Part shown: positions 53,668 to 64,000 of the stretch, piece after piece
Position numbering within the stretch: position 1 is the stretch's first letter
Layout: every line of letters starts with the position of its first letter
NCBI GenBank assembly: GCA_019787685.1
Contig: JAHNUO010000016.1
Coordinates: 966,931 to 1,030,930, forward strand
DNA: 64,000 nucleotides
DNA from: Chiua virens
Lineage: Eukaryota > Basidiomycota > Agaricomycetes > Boletales > Boletaceae
Direction: 5' to 3'
The notes under the pieces: generated by a model
Told to the model about the DNA's origin: nothing
Databases searched by the model: none
Seen by the model: only the letters and a program-made list of their open reading frames with translations
Made by a program: the position numbers and the translations under genes

Positions 53668-54009
53668 ATGCCGTCCCCTTTACCTTTCTTTTTCCTCCTC
53701 GTGCCCTTCCTCCCCTTCCTCCCCATCCACGGTCTCATTTATTGCTCTATCGTCCGGGAACAATATCTCAGACAAGCCAACAATATTCCTGAAGACAACG
53801 ATCACTCCATTCGTCAGAGACGCTCACCTGATGTTCTTCCCCGTTGGAAGATTCACCTTAATGAAGACGGTCACCCACTCACCATCCCCAGAAAAAGTCC
53901 TCCATCCGACGTACCTTACGAACTTCCTGTGAGCACGAGGCAACCGAGCATTACCCAAATTCGAGGCTTATCTTGGTACTACTTACATTGGTCACCACAC
54001 TCTACTTGA
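53668..54009 (+). CDS. Hypothetical small protein with N-terminal hydrophobic segment
   Basis: A 113-aa ORF from Met 53668. Residues 4-30 are strongly hydrophobic (PFFFLLVPFLPFLPIHGLIY), like a signal anchor. The remaining 80 residues are polar and protein-like (IVREQYLRQANNIPEDNDHS, then VLPRWKIHLNEDGHPLTIP). The ORF is open 5' to 53557. No family recognised. It could be one exon of a longer gene. Confidence 0.4.
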   Translation: MPSPLPFFFLLVPFLPFLPIHGLIYCSIVREQYLRQANNIPEDNDHSIRQRRSPDVLPRWKIHLNEDGHPLTIPRKSPPSDVPYELPVSTRQPSITQIRGLSWYYLHWSPHST

Positions 54010-54979
54010 TCGAGGGAAAGTGGATGGATACCCGATGATCCAGAACCTACACAGGCCATACCTGCTAGCTTGAGGAGGTCTGCGACAGGCGACATGCAAA
54101 CAGCAGATCACCCATTAAATTTCGACAATATTTGAATGACACTCACGGTGACTCACCTCCGAGTCAGTCACCTACCTTGTGTTCAATGGATGGTGAGTGC
54201 ATGGACTGACGGTCATTCATACTTGCTACACTCCTGATCTTTCGAATATCTGCAAAGTGAGGAGCAGCGACGATTCGATGGCGCAGGTTCACCCTGTTTT
54301 GAGTGCCACTCGCCGTCGCCGCCACCCTGTATTGGATGCATATCAAATGCAGTGTTGACTGAATTATTCAAACACCCGGAAGACGTTGCCGGTATTGTGT
54401 ATACCCCGCTGAGGTAGAAAGCTCAGCGGGCAGCGGATAATGATTAATAATTCCGTCTACCCGCTACAGAACAGGATAACGCACCAAAGGTAAATGTGGC
54501 GCAACGGCTTCTGACCCCCTCTTTAGTGTTCGTCTAGTCGCAGTAACAGCATTGCTATACAGGATTCGACAACCACTATGAACCCGTGACAAGCACCTCC
54601 GCTACACAGGGGTTGGGCCATCACGAATCATGCATGCACATCCTCATTGAAGTGGTGAACAATTGCCGTGAACAATTGCCGTCAAACTGGCATACCGTAG
54701 CTGAAACCAAGGATGTCAGAGAATCCCACAGAATAATCAACAACGATCGATTGCCTTGATTGCTTTCCTAAAGCAATCCGTGGGGTCATGTGGGTCCAAA
54801 TTTTACCATAGCAGGTAAAAGAAAGTTACCCAGAAAGGTAACTTTGGATGATTGCGTGTCACGTTTATGTCACGCTCTCACATTACGATGTTGCCAACGA
54901 CTACCCAGTGTAGCGTTATAAGAACAGGCCATTCCGATGCCGTTCCCCTCCTCATCCATCGCGTCTCTCTCGGTTCATC
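54010..54979. other. Upstream region of the Clp1-like gene
   Basis: Nearly 1 kb without a supported ORF. It includes a direct repeat of GAACAATTGCCGT (54656-54683) and probably the Clp1-like promoter. Clp1 in Coprinopsis is controlled by homeodomain mating-type proteins, but I could not point to a specific site. Confidence 0.45.
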
Positions 54980-56072
54980 ATGGTCCTTCAATCCTCCAAG
55001 TTCTCTCGCCGATCTGATTCGGAAAACACCCCTCCTACACACAAGTCGGCAAAGTCCAAGATTCGAGGTGGTATCAAGGATGCTTCTCGTCGTCGCCGTG
55101 CTCGAGCCACAGGTGGACATCACAGCCCTCGAAGTGTAATGGAGGACGCGAACCGCAAGAGTTCCGTAAGGTCCCAGCCTTCCTTGATCAACATCGAACT
55201 TTCCCGCTCCTCTCCGAGCGTTCAGCCGGCGCACTCGACCTCTCCGGTCTCCATGGTCAATGTAGCACTCCCGAGATATCTCTCTCGTCCTGTCTTCAGC
55301 CAAATTGCGAAAGAGACAATCACGGCCGTGGCACCCGAGTTGGCTGGCACGGCAATTGGCTACATCCGTGAAGGCCTCCAGTGCCTTGGACCTGAGTAAG
55401 CTGAGCCAATCGTCTCAGAGTAGTCAGCCACTTATTCCTCTTTGCAGCATGCTTCGCGTCCTCACAGGTGTCAAAACCGAACCTACATCCAACATCCTTC
55501 CTCAAGAAATGACCGTAGTCGTGAACGACCTTTCTTCTGATATGCCCACACACATGCTAGCCGTGTATGCGCGGGACGTTCCTGCTGCCGCCAAACGTCG
55601 TGTGACACTCTTCCCTATCCACAACATTATTCTCGCGACCCACTGCGCAAATCTCCCCATCTTGCCCGAGTCCGACGTCATCCGTCCAAGTACCACCGGA
55701 TCCACCGTTTCCGTGCCTGTCGTGCCCTTGTGTATCCCCGCCCCCGAAGTTTTCCCTCAACTCTCCACGTTCCTTTACACAAAACGTATCGACCACCTCC
55801 TTGCGTCCCTCCTGCCCTGCCCTGTCCCCCAGGCGCTCTACCTCGATGACCCGACGAACGAACGTGTTCTCAGCCTCCTCCAACAGTACGCGAGCGGGCT
55901 CGCGACGACCCACAACGCACAGCGCCTCCTCACGCACGCGATGATGGTCAACGGCTTGTGGCGCAACGCATGTGCCCTGGGCATCAACGACGAGAAACTG
56001 TGGTGTGCGCTCGACGTCGCGTGGGAAGTCCTTATGGTTGCTCTCGCTCTGTCGACTGGCCAGCAGCTCTGA
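54980..56072 (+). CDS. Clp1-like (clampless) protein
   Basis: Member of the basidiomycete Clp1 family, required in Coprinopsis and Ustilago for clamp formation and dikaryon growth after mating. Exons 54980-55395 and 55448-56072 give 346 aa. The N-terminus is basic and disordered (SKIRGGIKDASRRRRARATG). The conserved part begins LPRYLSRPVFSQIAKETITA then VAPELAGTAIGYIREGLQCL. It continues with MPTHMLAVYARDVP, RVTLFPIHNIILATHCANLP, VPVVPLCIPAPEVFPQLSTF with LYTKRIDHLLASLLP, and HAMMVNGLWRNACALGINDE. These blocks match my knowledge of Clp1-like proteins. No enzymatic motif is known. A divergent paralogue lies 6.4 kb upstream on the same strand. Confidence 0.8.
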
Positions 56073-56604
56073 GAACGTGTGTAGGTGTTGCATTCTGCAT
56101 TGGACTTGGCATCGTCATAAACGGCATCAAAAATACATTCAAAACGCTCTAATTGCATACTAGGTGTATGATTATGTGTTTATTAAAACGTTTAACCATC
56201 TCGCAATCACTTTTTCCATCGTTTACGTTCCTCACTTTTGATTCGATTGCACTGTCATTATTGATAACATGAAAATTCTATGAAACACACTGTACCCTTC
56301 GTCTGGTTGTGTGATCACCCAATGAATGCGAATGGTAAAGCAATTATCACTCCCTCGCGCCGGAGCTCTAGGACTTCACCGGTTATCAGTTTCATCTTGA
56401 TCTGAAAGTTCCAAGCCAGGGGAAAAACAAAGCCGACAGTACTAGTATATATACATTCAGAGTCAGAATATGTGTACAAGTAGGTGTCAAATGCAAGCAA
56501 AAAACCATCTATCGCCCCGGGACTCTCCCATCCACTTGGAAACATCCCCCACCGATTAATTAATGCGTTCCGAAATCGTGGTCGGACGTCCAGCCAGGTT
56601 TTGA
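56073..56604. other. Intergenic spacer between convergent genes
   Basis: 3' flanks of the Clp1-like gene and the CaM kinase. AT-rich. No gene supported. Confidence 0.6.
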
Positions 56605-59239
56605 TCACTTGCCACCGCGCGCGAACCGGTTGAAGACCTTCTGTGAACCCCGAAACAAGATAAATCGTTTATTAAATTGGCACATGAAGGGAAGACACAT
56701 GGAAATTTTAGAAAAAGGGAGGACGATAGGTACAACTGAGAAGGAAAGGAGGAACAACGTCCAACACAACTCGAACGCCAAAGCGGCCACGTCCAGTGTC
56801 ACACATGAACAAGGAACCAAACGACACAAAAATTTAAGCGCGCTTTGCTGTACCGCTTACCTTGGCGCTGGCAGTTAGACTCACGGCTGCCAGTTTCTCT
56901 GTGACTTCTTTGCTCTGTTTGGCACTTTCCGCAGGGACAACACCATCACGTCCTTGTGCGACTGACACGACTTCCTCTCGATTGGTGCCTTCGAACACGG
57001 CTGCGCTGTCCTGATCGGCGTTGTGGTGGTGAAGAACATCCGCATGCTCGAGACTCTCTTTCTCTGATTCTTGTTTGAATTGATAAACATCCTCGTTGAG
57101 TTGGCGATGCTCAGGTGAGAGATGATGATCATGAGCCAACATCGACATGCGTTTCATCGCCATCATGCTGAACACGGCTTTACGGACTGTATGGATCGAT
57201 AGAAGGATCAGTAGACTCCCTGAATGGAGCGGATATGTAACATACATGTCCTCCTGGCATTGAATGCCTTCCTGACATGTGGCAACAAGTCTGCAGGTTG
57301 GCCGTTTTCGCCTTCCACGAAGTGTGGTATTTCCGCAGTGAGCCATGAATGTTGGAGCATTTGTTCAGCCGTCGGACGTGCATCCGGATCAACTGTGAGA
57401 CAGGTGGAGACGAAGTTACGAGCGGCCTCCGAGACATTGGACCAGTATTCCTCTGTGGGGAGTCAATGAGGTGCAGTTCACAAATGGCGCCTAGAGCTTA
57501 CCTGGCTCGAAGCGGTAATCGCCTGCAATGATGGCTTCCATTTCTTGCCTTTGAGTGTCACGGTCGAATGGCGTATAGCCTAGTAAGAAATGTTAGCAGA
57601 CTCCACCACACGTACCAAAGCCGTATGTACCGGCTAGTAGGAAATACGTGATAACACCCATGGCCCATATATCGACGGGTTTTCCGTGACCAGCTGAAAG
57701 CAACATGAGTGAATGTACGAGGTGATGTCCGCCGAGGAAAGACCCACTCTTCTTGAATATTTCCGGCGCCATGTACTGTAGAGCATCTCAATGAACTGCA
57801 AGGAATGCTAGAAGAGAACGTACGCCCGGTGTCCCGCAAACTTCCGTGAGCATGCTGAGTTTACTGTCCGGCATCACTCGACTAAGCCCAAAGTCAGCAA
57901 TCATGATCTCCGACGTCTTCTCAGGCTTGGAACGGAAAAGCAGGTTTTCTGGTTTCAAATCTCGATGAACAATATCGCAATCGTGGATATACTTGACAGC
58001 GCCAAAGATGGTGCGTATGAGCCCGGCAGCGTCACTGTGGCGTTGTTAGATAGGACTTTGAACGCGGATAGGATCTGGTGTTCCTCACGCTTCGGTGTAC
58101 TGGCCTCTCGCACATATACTGTCGAAGAGCTCGCCACCTGTGCAGAGATCGAAGCAAAGATATAGATTATGAGAGGTCTACGTGATTATGGATGTCAGGA
58201 TCGCGTCAAGTGTGATGAATCAGACCTCGAAGTAATCGTGCAGTGTGACAATGTTTAGATGACCGATGGACACTCTCTTGAGAACAGCGATCTCGTTACG
58301 GACCTAAGGGATTGATGCTTAGCAATCGGGACGAGGCAGGGCCTAGGGTGAACCAAGAACGACGCTGCGCGATCAGGGCATTTGGGGCGCGATGTTACGA
58401 TCAACGGACATTTAAGATGCCGATCAATGATCCCACAAGGTGAGGTGGAACGGGGACGACTGGCGCAGGTGAGTGTGTTGACGTGACTCAAGAATGCCGA
58501 CATGCTGTGGCTCCGAGAGAGCCACAGGCCGACGAGCTGATCGCAGCACTGATGAAAAGCTGTGGAGGTGCTTACCATATGTTCCCTCCCTTCCATGAGT
58601 TTCTTGTTGATGACTTTGCAAGCGTAGTATTGTCCCGTCTTGATATGGATCGCCTCCTTCACGATGGCATACGTGCCGCTCCCGAGGGTGCGCCCAGTGC
58701 GGTACTAGAATTTAGAGGCCAATAGGGAAGATCGTCATCAGCATCATCGGACTGGTATCACGGGTACAGAGCGCGAGCGATCGAGATGGTACGAAGGGTG
58801 ATTCCTGTGAAACTCACCTGGCAGGGGACCGTCACGGGTTGCTGAGGCATCGTGATCACAGGGTCAGACTCCTGGTCCTGATGGATGAAGTTGAGAAAAA
58901 GAGGAGATGGTGGTGAGGAAGAAAGGGAGGCGCGTATTTATGTTGGAAGTCACAAGCTGAGCATAGCGCTAGACTAACCTCCACGGCAAGCTCCGGCCGG
59001 TCCTCCGGATCCATCGCCGAGGGTTCCGGCGATGTTGTGCCCTGCTCCGCAAAGTCGACCACTGTCACTGCGTGTGGCGTGCTTGGAGTCACTGGCGTCG
59101 CTGGTGGTTGTGGTGACCGCCTACCCAGACCGAGCAGGTTCAGCCGAGACGACGCCTTACCAAGCAGTGTTGGGGAACGCTTCGGCTTTTCGTTACGTTC
59201 TTCCTTGCGGTCCTTAGGCTGGCTGTGGTTTGCACCCAT
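56605..59239 (-). CDS. Ca2+/calmodulin-dependent protein kinase (CaMKI type) with N-myristoylation signal
   Basis: Ser/Thr kinase activated by Ca2+/calmodulin. The first exon from Met 59239 reads MGANHSQPKDRKEERNEKP, an N-myristoylation pattern with a basic stretch, and continues disordered. The kinase core is split over many exons: ITMPQQPVTVPCQ before the Gly loop, KEAIHIKTGQYYACKVINKK with the VAIK-type lysine, AVKYIHDCDIVHRDLKPENL with the catalytic Asp, IMIADFGLSRVMPDSKLSML with DFG, CGTP, and KPVDIWAMGVITYFLLAG. After the core comes FNARRTFRKAVFSMMAMKRM, the autoinhibitory/calmodulin-binding helix. The C-terminus is acidic and Gln/Glu/His-rich. A last small exon (KVFNRFARGGK, stop 56605) is joined through an intron of about 220 nt; otherwise the protein stops at 56834. 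Confidence 0.87.
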
Positions 59240-60124
59240 GGCGCCAACCGGGAGAGCAATGTGGAGATAGTTACAAAGGAGTGCTGTCTGAGGTATGTTC
59301 TAACCCTATTATGTGTCCTCTGGTATAAATGGCATTGGTAGAACCGATGAGGTTTGTCATCTTGCCTCACTTTTTCTGCGTGCTGCGATTTCACTACCAA
59401 ATGCCCCAATGCGATGCTGTATCCGACTCAGAATTTCCCCTCTTCTGATGTGACACACAGTCGAGCATTGCGCAGACGGGTGATGAGACTAATGCAGACT
59501 ATTGGCAACGTGTATCCCTGTGCCGAACAGATCTAAGTGCCGCGAACACGCTTCTCGGCGTCGATTTTGGATCTGTCGCACAGCACGGTGTGTCCCGGAT
59601 TGTTCGACATGAATGTAGCGTGGCGACTTTCTGAGCTAGAACGCTGGATGTTCTTCCAGATTCCGTGTGCTGTGTCACCCTGTGGCTCCTAAGTGTGACA
59701 TGGTGTGACAGGCGTGACGAATTCAGGGACTAGCTTCTAAATCAGGGCCAGGCGCGGTGACCAGTCATCCAACTTGTCTAGCAATAATACCTGCTCACAA
59801 TGACAAGTATATTGCTTTTCTGGAGCTAACTTCATAGTTCTACTCAACCTGAAACATTCCTGGCTTGCTGTTACAGTCCCGCCAGCCTGAGCCTTGGTTC
59901 GGAGAAGCGGGGAATATTGACACATTGACACATTAATGTTCGGTAAAAACGGTCAACGTAAACTCACGTACTATGCCTGCAGAAAACCGACACGCGAGCA
60001 GCTCACCCTTTGTGCTGGACGTCAACGACATCCACAACTTACAAGTTGGGTTCGTCGATCGTTATTTTCTTCTTCGAGTTGGACTTTATTCTACCTATCC
60101 TCTTAATCTGTTACACGCTACACG
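59240..60124. other. Intergenic region
   Basis: Upstream of the kinase. A plus-strand ORF from 59973 (MPAENRHASSSPFVLDVNDI) may be the real first exon of the gene at 60125, with a splice into that frame; not resolved. Confidence 0.4.
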
Positions 60125-63106
60125 ATGCGAATCTGTCTCATTCCCCCGTCCCCACACCCCACAATTCTTTACGGCCTGACATTTCCAAGTGTTCTCGCCT
60201 TGCCTGGCTTCAGCCCTAACGCGACCATTGGTCCTGCATGGTCCTCGCAACTCCAACTCCTTTCTTCCGTTCTGCAGCTCGAGCCGCCTTCGAATATTCA
60301 CATGTTGGATCGAGCAGTTGGTTTGGTCGCTCGCGTCGAAGAATTATGTATGGACGTTCCGCAAAAAGAGATTATGGTCAAGTTCGTCGATGGGCGGGCA
60401 ATTATTATCCCTATGAATTCGGACTGTGTTCGAATATTGTTAGGTGTTGCTGTCGATGTCAAAGGTTGCAACGAGCCTGAAAGCCAGCGGAGTAGCATGG
60501 AAAGCGGCGCCTATCCTGGAAGCACCACTGGCAGCATAGAGGATCCCCCGCCTAGTCCCACAAAATCTTCAAAACGAGGTAAACACAAGAGACAACGGTC
60601 TCTTTTGTTTTCTTTGATATCGTATGTTTATCATTTACGAGCGTCGTCTTTCTCTAATGCCCGGGTCGATAGATTGCTGGTTCCAAAATCGCTTTCATCA
60701 TCTTCGTCGCGGCCACCTCCGCCCTCTAGCGTGCCACCACCTACTCCGCTTCCTCCGCCCCCTACTCCCAAACGTGTATTTCTGATTTCTCCTCAACGGC
60801 CTAGCTTTGCCTCAGCACAACCCGACCCAGAGTTTCTTCGCAAACGAGCCCGGGCAGCTCTTATTGACGTCTGGAGGCGCCATGTCGTATCAGCTCTTAC
60901 GCCCCAACATCTACCTGCAGCTGGCTATATTGAATGGACTTTGATTTCCATGGCAAGTAAACTCCGGGCGGAAATAGACACATTCAAGACTGTTGAGTCG
61001 CGTCGCGGCATTAGGGTCGATAGTACAAAGTCGGGTAGGAACAGGCACAGGAAGACCCAAAGTGAAAGTAGAACTGCTTTGGACTTTGGGGACCGCACTC
61101 TGGACTGTGAGTCACAGCAGTGGCGTTGCCGTGCTCCATCTCCGTACCCAGGGATGTTCGAGGGGGAAGACTCTGATAGAGTTGTTTATCCTCGTCAGGA
61201 CAAAGGTGAGAAAGGTTTGTATCTTTAGAGATTGGGCTTAGTCGCCTCTGTAGCAGATGAATGGGGTGTTCGATATGTTCACCATCTGAGTCCCTCAGAC
61301 GATGCTGGCCACTTTTTAGTTGATTACGACCATTACAACGACAGCCTGCTTGGAGAACCCTTTGCCTTTGGTGACGATCAGGACGATAACGAACGGCTTC
61401 CTTTTGAGCTTGGTCTCGTCGAACGTTACGACGGTGATATCGGTGGTCGCTTGTCAAATTTTGGTCTTGCTTGCGGCGATCACGATGGCAGCAAGTTAGC
61501 AGATACAGGGTTTGATTTGTCGAGGAGTCCTCTTATTCCTTCCGACGTTAAGGATGACGGGGAATCAGACGACAGTCAGGTGTCCCTCCGAACTCCTGAG
61601 GAAGGGGAAGCACTTCCACTCGGTCCCCCTGTATGCTTAGAGCACGATACTCCCTCTGCTGCCCAGCCAGGTTTGGTATCAAGAGTTGCTTCATCTTGCC
61701 CCCGCCCTCGGATAGCCTCGGCCAAATATTCAAGAGCCCATTCAACATCGTCACCCCCTCCAACACTATCCCTACCGCTCTCTTCGAGTCCATACAGTTC
61801 TCACTACAGGGATCCAGAAGCCGAGGAGTTGATCGCCTCGCGTCTTGCACATCTAGATCAAATTTGCGCCGTACTCGAGATTGTTCGAAGCCGGGCTCGT
61901 GAGGAAGGGTGGAGACAGTTTAAAGCGACGATGATCGGGGCCAAGAATGATTGGATGGACACTGAAACGGAGCGGTCTCTAGAAAGCAAAGCAAAGCGCC
62001 GCGCTTGGAGCTCAGGTATCAAGATTTCTGCCCCGTATTCTTGCCCGTCTCGATCTGCACCGAATGTATGGGATGGCGGTTTCTCGACACACAAGATGTC
62101 GACAGGGCCCTCTGGTCTTACTTCTTCCAGAGGAATCCCACGAGTGCGCGGACCAATTGTACCCACTGGCTTATCCCTTGGTATCCCGGTGCAAAGTTCG
62201 CCGCTCGCAAAGTGCGCCTGGGGTACGGAAGGCGCAGCAACATCTACTCCTAGCAAGTATGGTGATCTGGGCTTGATGCGTACCCCGAAAGTGAAGGGGG
62301 GTAAGAAGTCATCACGAGTGCACTTTGCAGACAGCGTCACCAAGCTGCTTCCTGTGCGCGAGGATGAGAGCGAAGATGCGTTCGAGCCCGAGGTCACTGC
62401 TTTTGGTTTTCCGCAAGCAGTACCTGTCCCTGTTTCATCCGATGAAGTGGAAGTTGTGCAGGGACCCTCGGATAGCGAGGATGCTCTCTATTTCTGCCCG
62501 ACGCAGCCACGTGTGCGTACTACGAGCATATACGTTGGTCCACCTTCGCCCCCTCCCCTCCCGATGTTCCGGCCTAGTACCCCTCCACCAATATATCAAG
62601 CCGCTGTTGGTGGGGATATTTCCGATCCAACCAACGATGGCGAGGGGAGACTGGATGCTTCCGCGTTGTTGTTACACCCACTCTCGTCACTTTCTATTTC
62701 CTCGTCGCAACAATCGCCACCGCGGCCGTCACTCATTTCCAATCCTTCATTCGTTCCCAGACCCAGGGCGGTCTCCTTGCCCACGGCCAGGTCCTATGCT
62801 GAGGTGGACAAGACCCGTCGCATTTCTGATCAGTACGGCAGTGGACGCTGTGAAGATTTGTCACAAGCATATGCGTCGCCTCCACCTGAGGGACCATTGG
62901 TCGTATCAGCCACTCCGGCGCCGTACGAACAGTACCCTCGATATGCACACATCCAGTCCCCCATCCCTTCAAGCAAGAAAAGCATGACTGCTTCGATCTT
63001 GGGGAGAGTGGGCAAAGAGGTGGCATTTGAACAGAATGGGTCAGAGTTTACTGTCGGCATCGAGGTCGCACTCGGAAGAGCGGAAGAAGGCCGTGTCGTT
63101 TGGTGA
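60125..63106 (+). CDS. Large hypothetical Ser/Pro-rich protein
   Basis: Two ORFs in one frame are separated by a single TAG at 61226. They join through a 36-nt GT-AG intron (61206-61241) to about 981 aa. Ordered parts: MLDRAVGLVARVEELCMDVP then IMVKFVDGRAIIIPMNSDCV; LRKRARAALIDVWRRHVVSA with PAAGYIEWTLISMASKLRAE; and a helical stretch EELIASRLAHLDQICAVLEI. Between them are Pro-runs (PPPPSSVPPPTPLPPPPTP), acidic segments (FGDDQDDNERL) and the motif SSRVHFADSVTKLLPV, similar to the RVHFAEE motif of the NUSAP-like gene. No catalytic domain is seen. It looks like a lineage-specific regulator or scaffold. The 5' end is uncertain: translation before about 60200 may be intron, with exon 1 near 59973. 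Confidence 0.6.
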
Positions 63107-64000
63107 GCTTCGGGGCGGGCGCTCACGCCAGTTGTGTCGCCCACAAGGAGATCTGGAAATGCCTTTACGAAACTCAGGTAATTGTCGCTGTCCATCTGTT
63201 GTTCGTGTCCTCCTTTTCGACTTCTTGTATCATACGGTATTCCGATATCTTCTCGTCGTCTTTTGCTGTTTACGCGTTTGGGGCTGGCTGTTTCAGGCCG
63301 CACGATTCCCTCATATATCCTATTCAGCTACTAATTGATTCCCTCTTTACGCCTAGTGATATAGAGGCAGTGCCAGTCATTGTCATGATACCTACATGGA
63401 CAAACTTCATGTGCATATGCATAATCGTAGACTATCGAACACTTTGCAATGAGTCACTTTTGTGTCGGACGTTTCAATGTCTTCTTTGAGCAGGATCGAC
63501 TCCCACGTAGATTCCTAACTTACGCCAAGGTACGTCCGATATGATTTTTGTGCAATAGTAACTCCTTCAACCTAATTAGTGGGGTCGATCGTGCTTGTGT
63601 AGGAGGCTTGAAAGTTGACTTGACCCGACAGCCAATGATGAATCAGCCTCACGTCTGACACGTCAGCATTATCAAGTTCTTCCAGCCTGAGGTACGCGCC
63701 AGTCTGATTCTGGCGTTGCCGGACCGCTTATCACTTATCAACTTATCTCGGTATGTATGTGAGTCATTTTTCCAGCTCTCGTGCATCTATTGTCCCACAG
63801 TGTCCCCCATGACCGTACCTCACAGGTCCCATGATATCAGAAATTATAATATATCACACCCACATCATCAAAGCTATTAAGCCTATTACTGTAACATCGC
63901 GTGCCTGCTTTACGTCTTCCCTTTCGAATGATGCCAATGCCTCACAAGTACCCAAACTCGGAGAAGCTTGAAGAAGTAACAAGGGTCCCGGTCATGTCGA
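63107..64000. other. Right-end region without a supported gene
   Basis: Follows the large hypothetical gene. Plus-strand ORF 63100-63489 is hydrophobic but lacks a domain and overlaps the end of the previous gene. The last 500 bases show nothing I can support. Confidence 0.5.

Noticed and set aside
1..64000. CRISPR arrays, bacterial operons or a biosynthetic gene cluster
   Set aside because: No regularly spaced direct repeats were seen, the genome is eukaryotic, and no polyketide, peptide or terpene synthase core gene is present. The hydrolases, monooxygenase and permease are too far apart and mixed with housekeeping genes to call a cluster.

Overview
This window is nuclear DNA from a basidiomycete fungus, almost certainly an Agaricomycete. 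Genes are short and packed on both strands. They are cut by many small introns (about 36 to 70 nt, GT-AG, a few GC-AG). Two genes resemble the mushroom sexual-development protein Clp1, and the mobile elements (Ty3/gypsy LTR element, tnp2-type CACTA remnant) are typical of the group. There is no bacterial-style operon. Coordinates of spliced genes are outer limits; exon edges are given in the evidence where they could be worked out.

Layout. 1-5293: minus-strand Ty3/gypsy retrotransposon running off the left edge, with three tandem ORFs before pol, inserted into ORF A of a second copy of the same family. 5662-8752: UPF3 (nonsense-mediated decay) and a Kre9/Knh1-type GPI-anchored wall protein. 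8753-13680: gene-poor, holding a broken coding remnant and one copy of a dispersed repeat. 13681-16518: two tandem dienelactone hydrolases with matching exon structure. 17193-19417: two small unrecognised genes. 19723-24302: compact housekeeping block of a MoCF-domain protein, a bHLH factor, mitochondrial GTPase Obg/Mtg2 and URM1. 24389-25110: two intron-containing tRNA-Ala genes in inverted orientation beside a fragment of a flavin monooxygenase. 25239-32327: salicylate-hydroxylase-like monooxygenase, an unrecognised gene with a mitochondrial-like N-terminus, and an amino acid permease.

33008-34301 is a non-coding element with terminal inverted repeats and a perfect GC-rich hairpin. It is followed by splicing factor SYF2 (34352-35536), a dead CACTA transposase (35885-37265), a cupin and its broken tandem copy (37367-38480), a type II NADH dehydrogenase (38543-40968), a short WH1-CRIB protein (41332-42523), an unrecognised gene (44100 to about 45400) and a TDA3-like FAD oxidoreductase (45544-46817). 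47839-56072 holds two Clp1-like genes on either side of a large SAP-domain protein resembling NUSAP. 56605-59239 is a Ca2+/calmodulin-dependent kinase with a predicted myristoylation signal. 60125-63106 is a large unrecognised protein.

There is no single pathway. The region mixes RNA quality control and splicing (UPF3, SYF2), mitochondrial function (Obg, NADH dehydrogenase), tRNA and protein modification (URM1, tRNA-Ala), signalling and cytoskeleton (CaMK, WH1-CRIB, NUSAP-like), sexual development (Clp1-like) and small-molecule catabolism and uptake (two hydrolases, monooxygenase, permease, FAD oxidase). Local duplication is a theme: hydrolases, cupins, Clp1-like genes, tRNAs and monooxygenase C-termini all occur in pairs.
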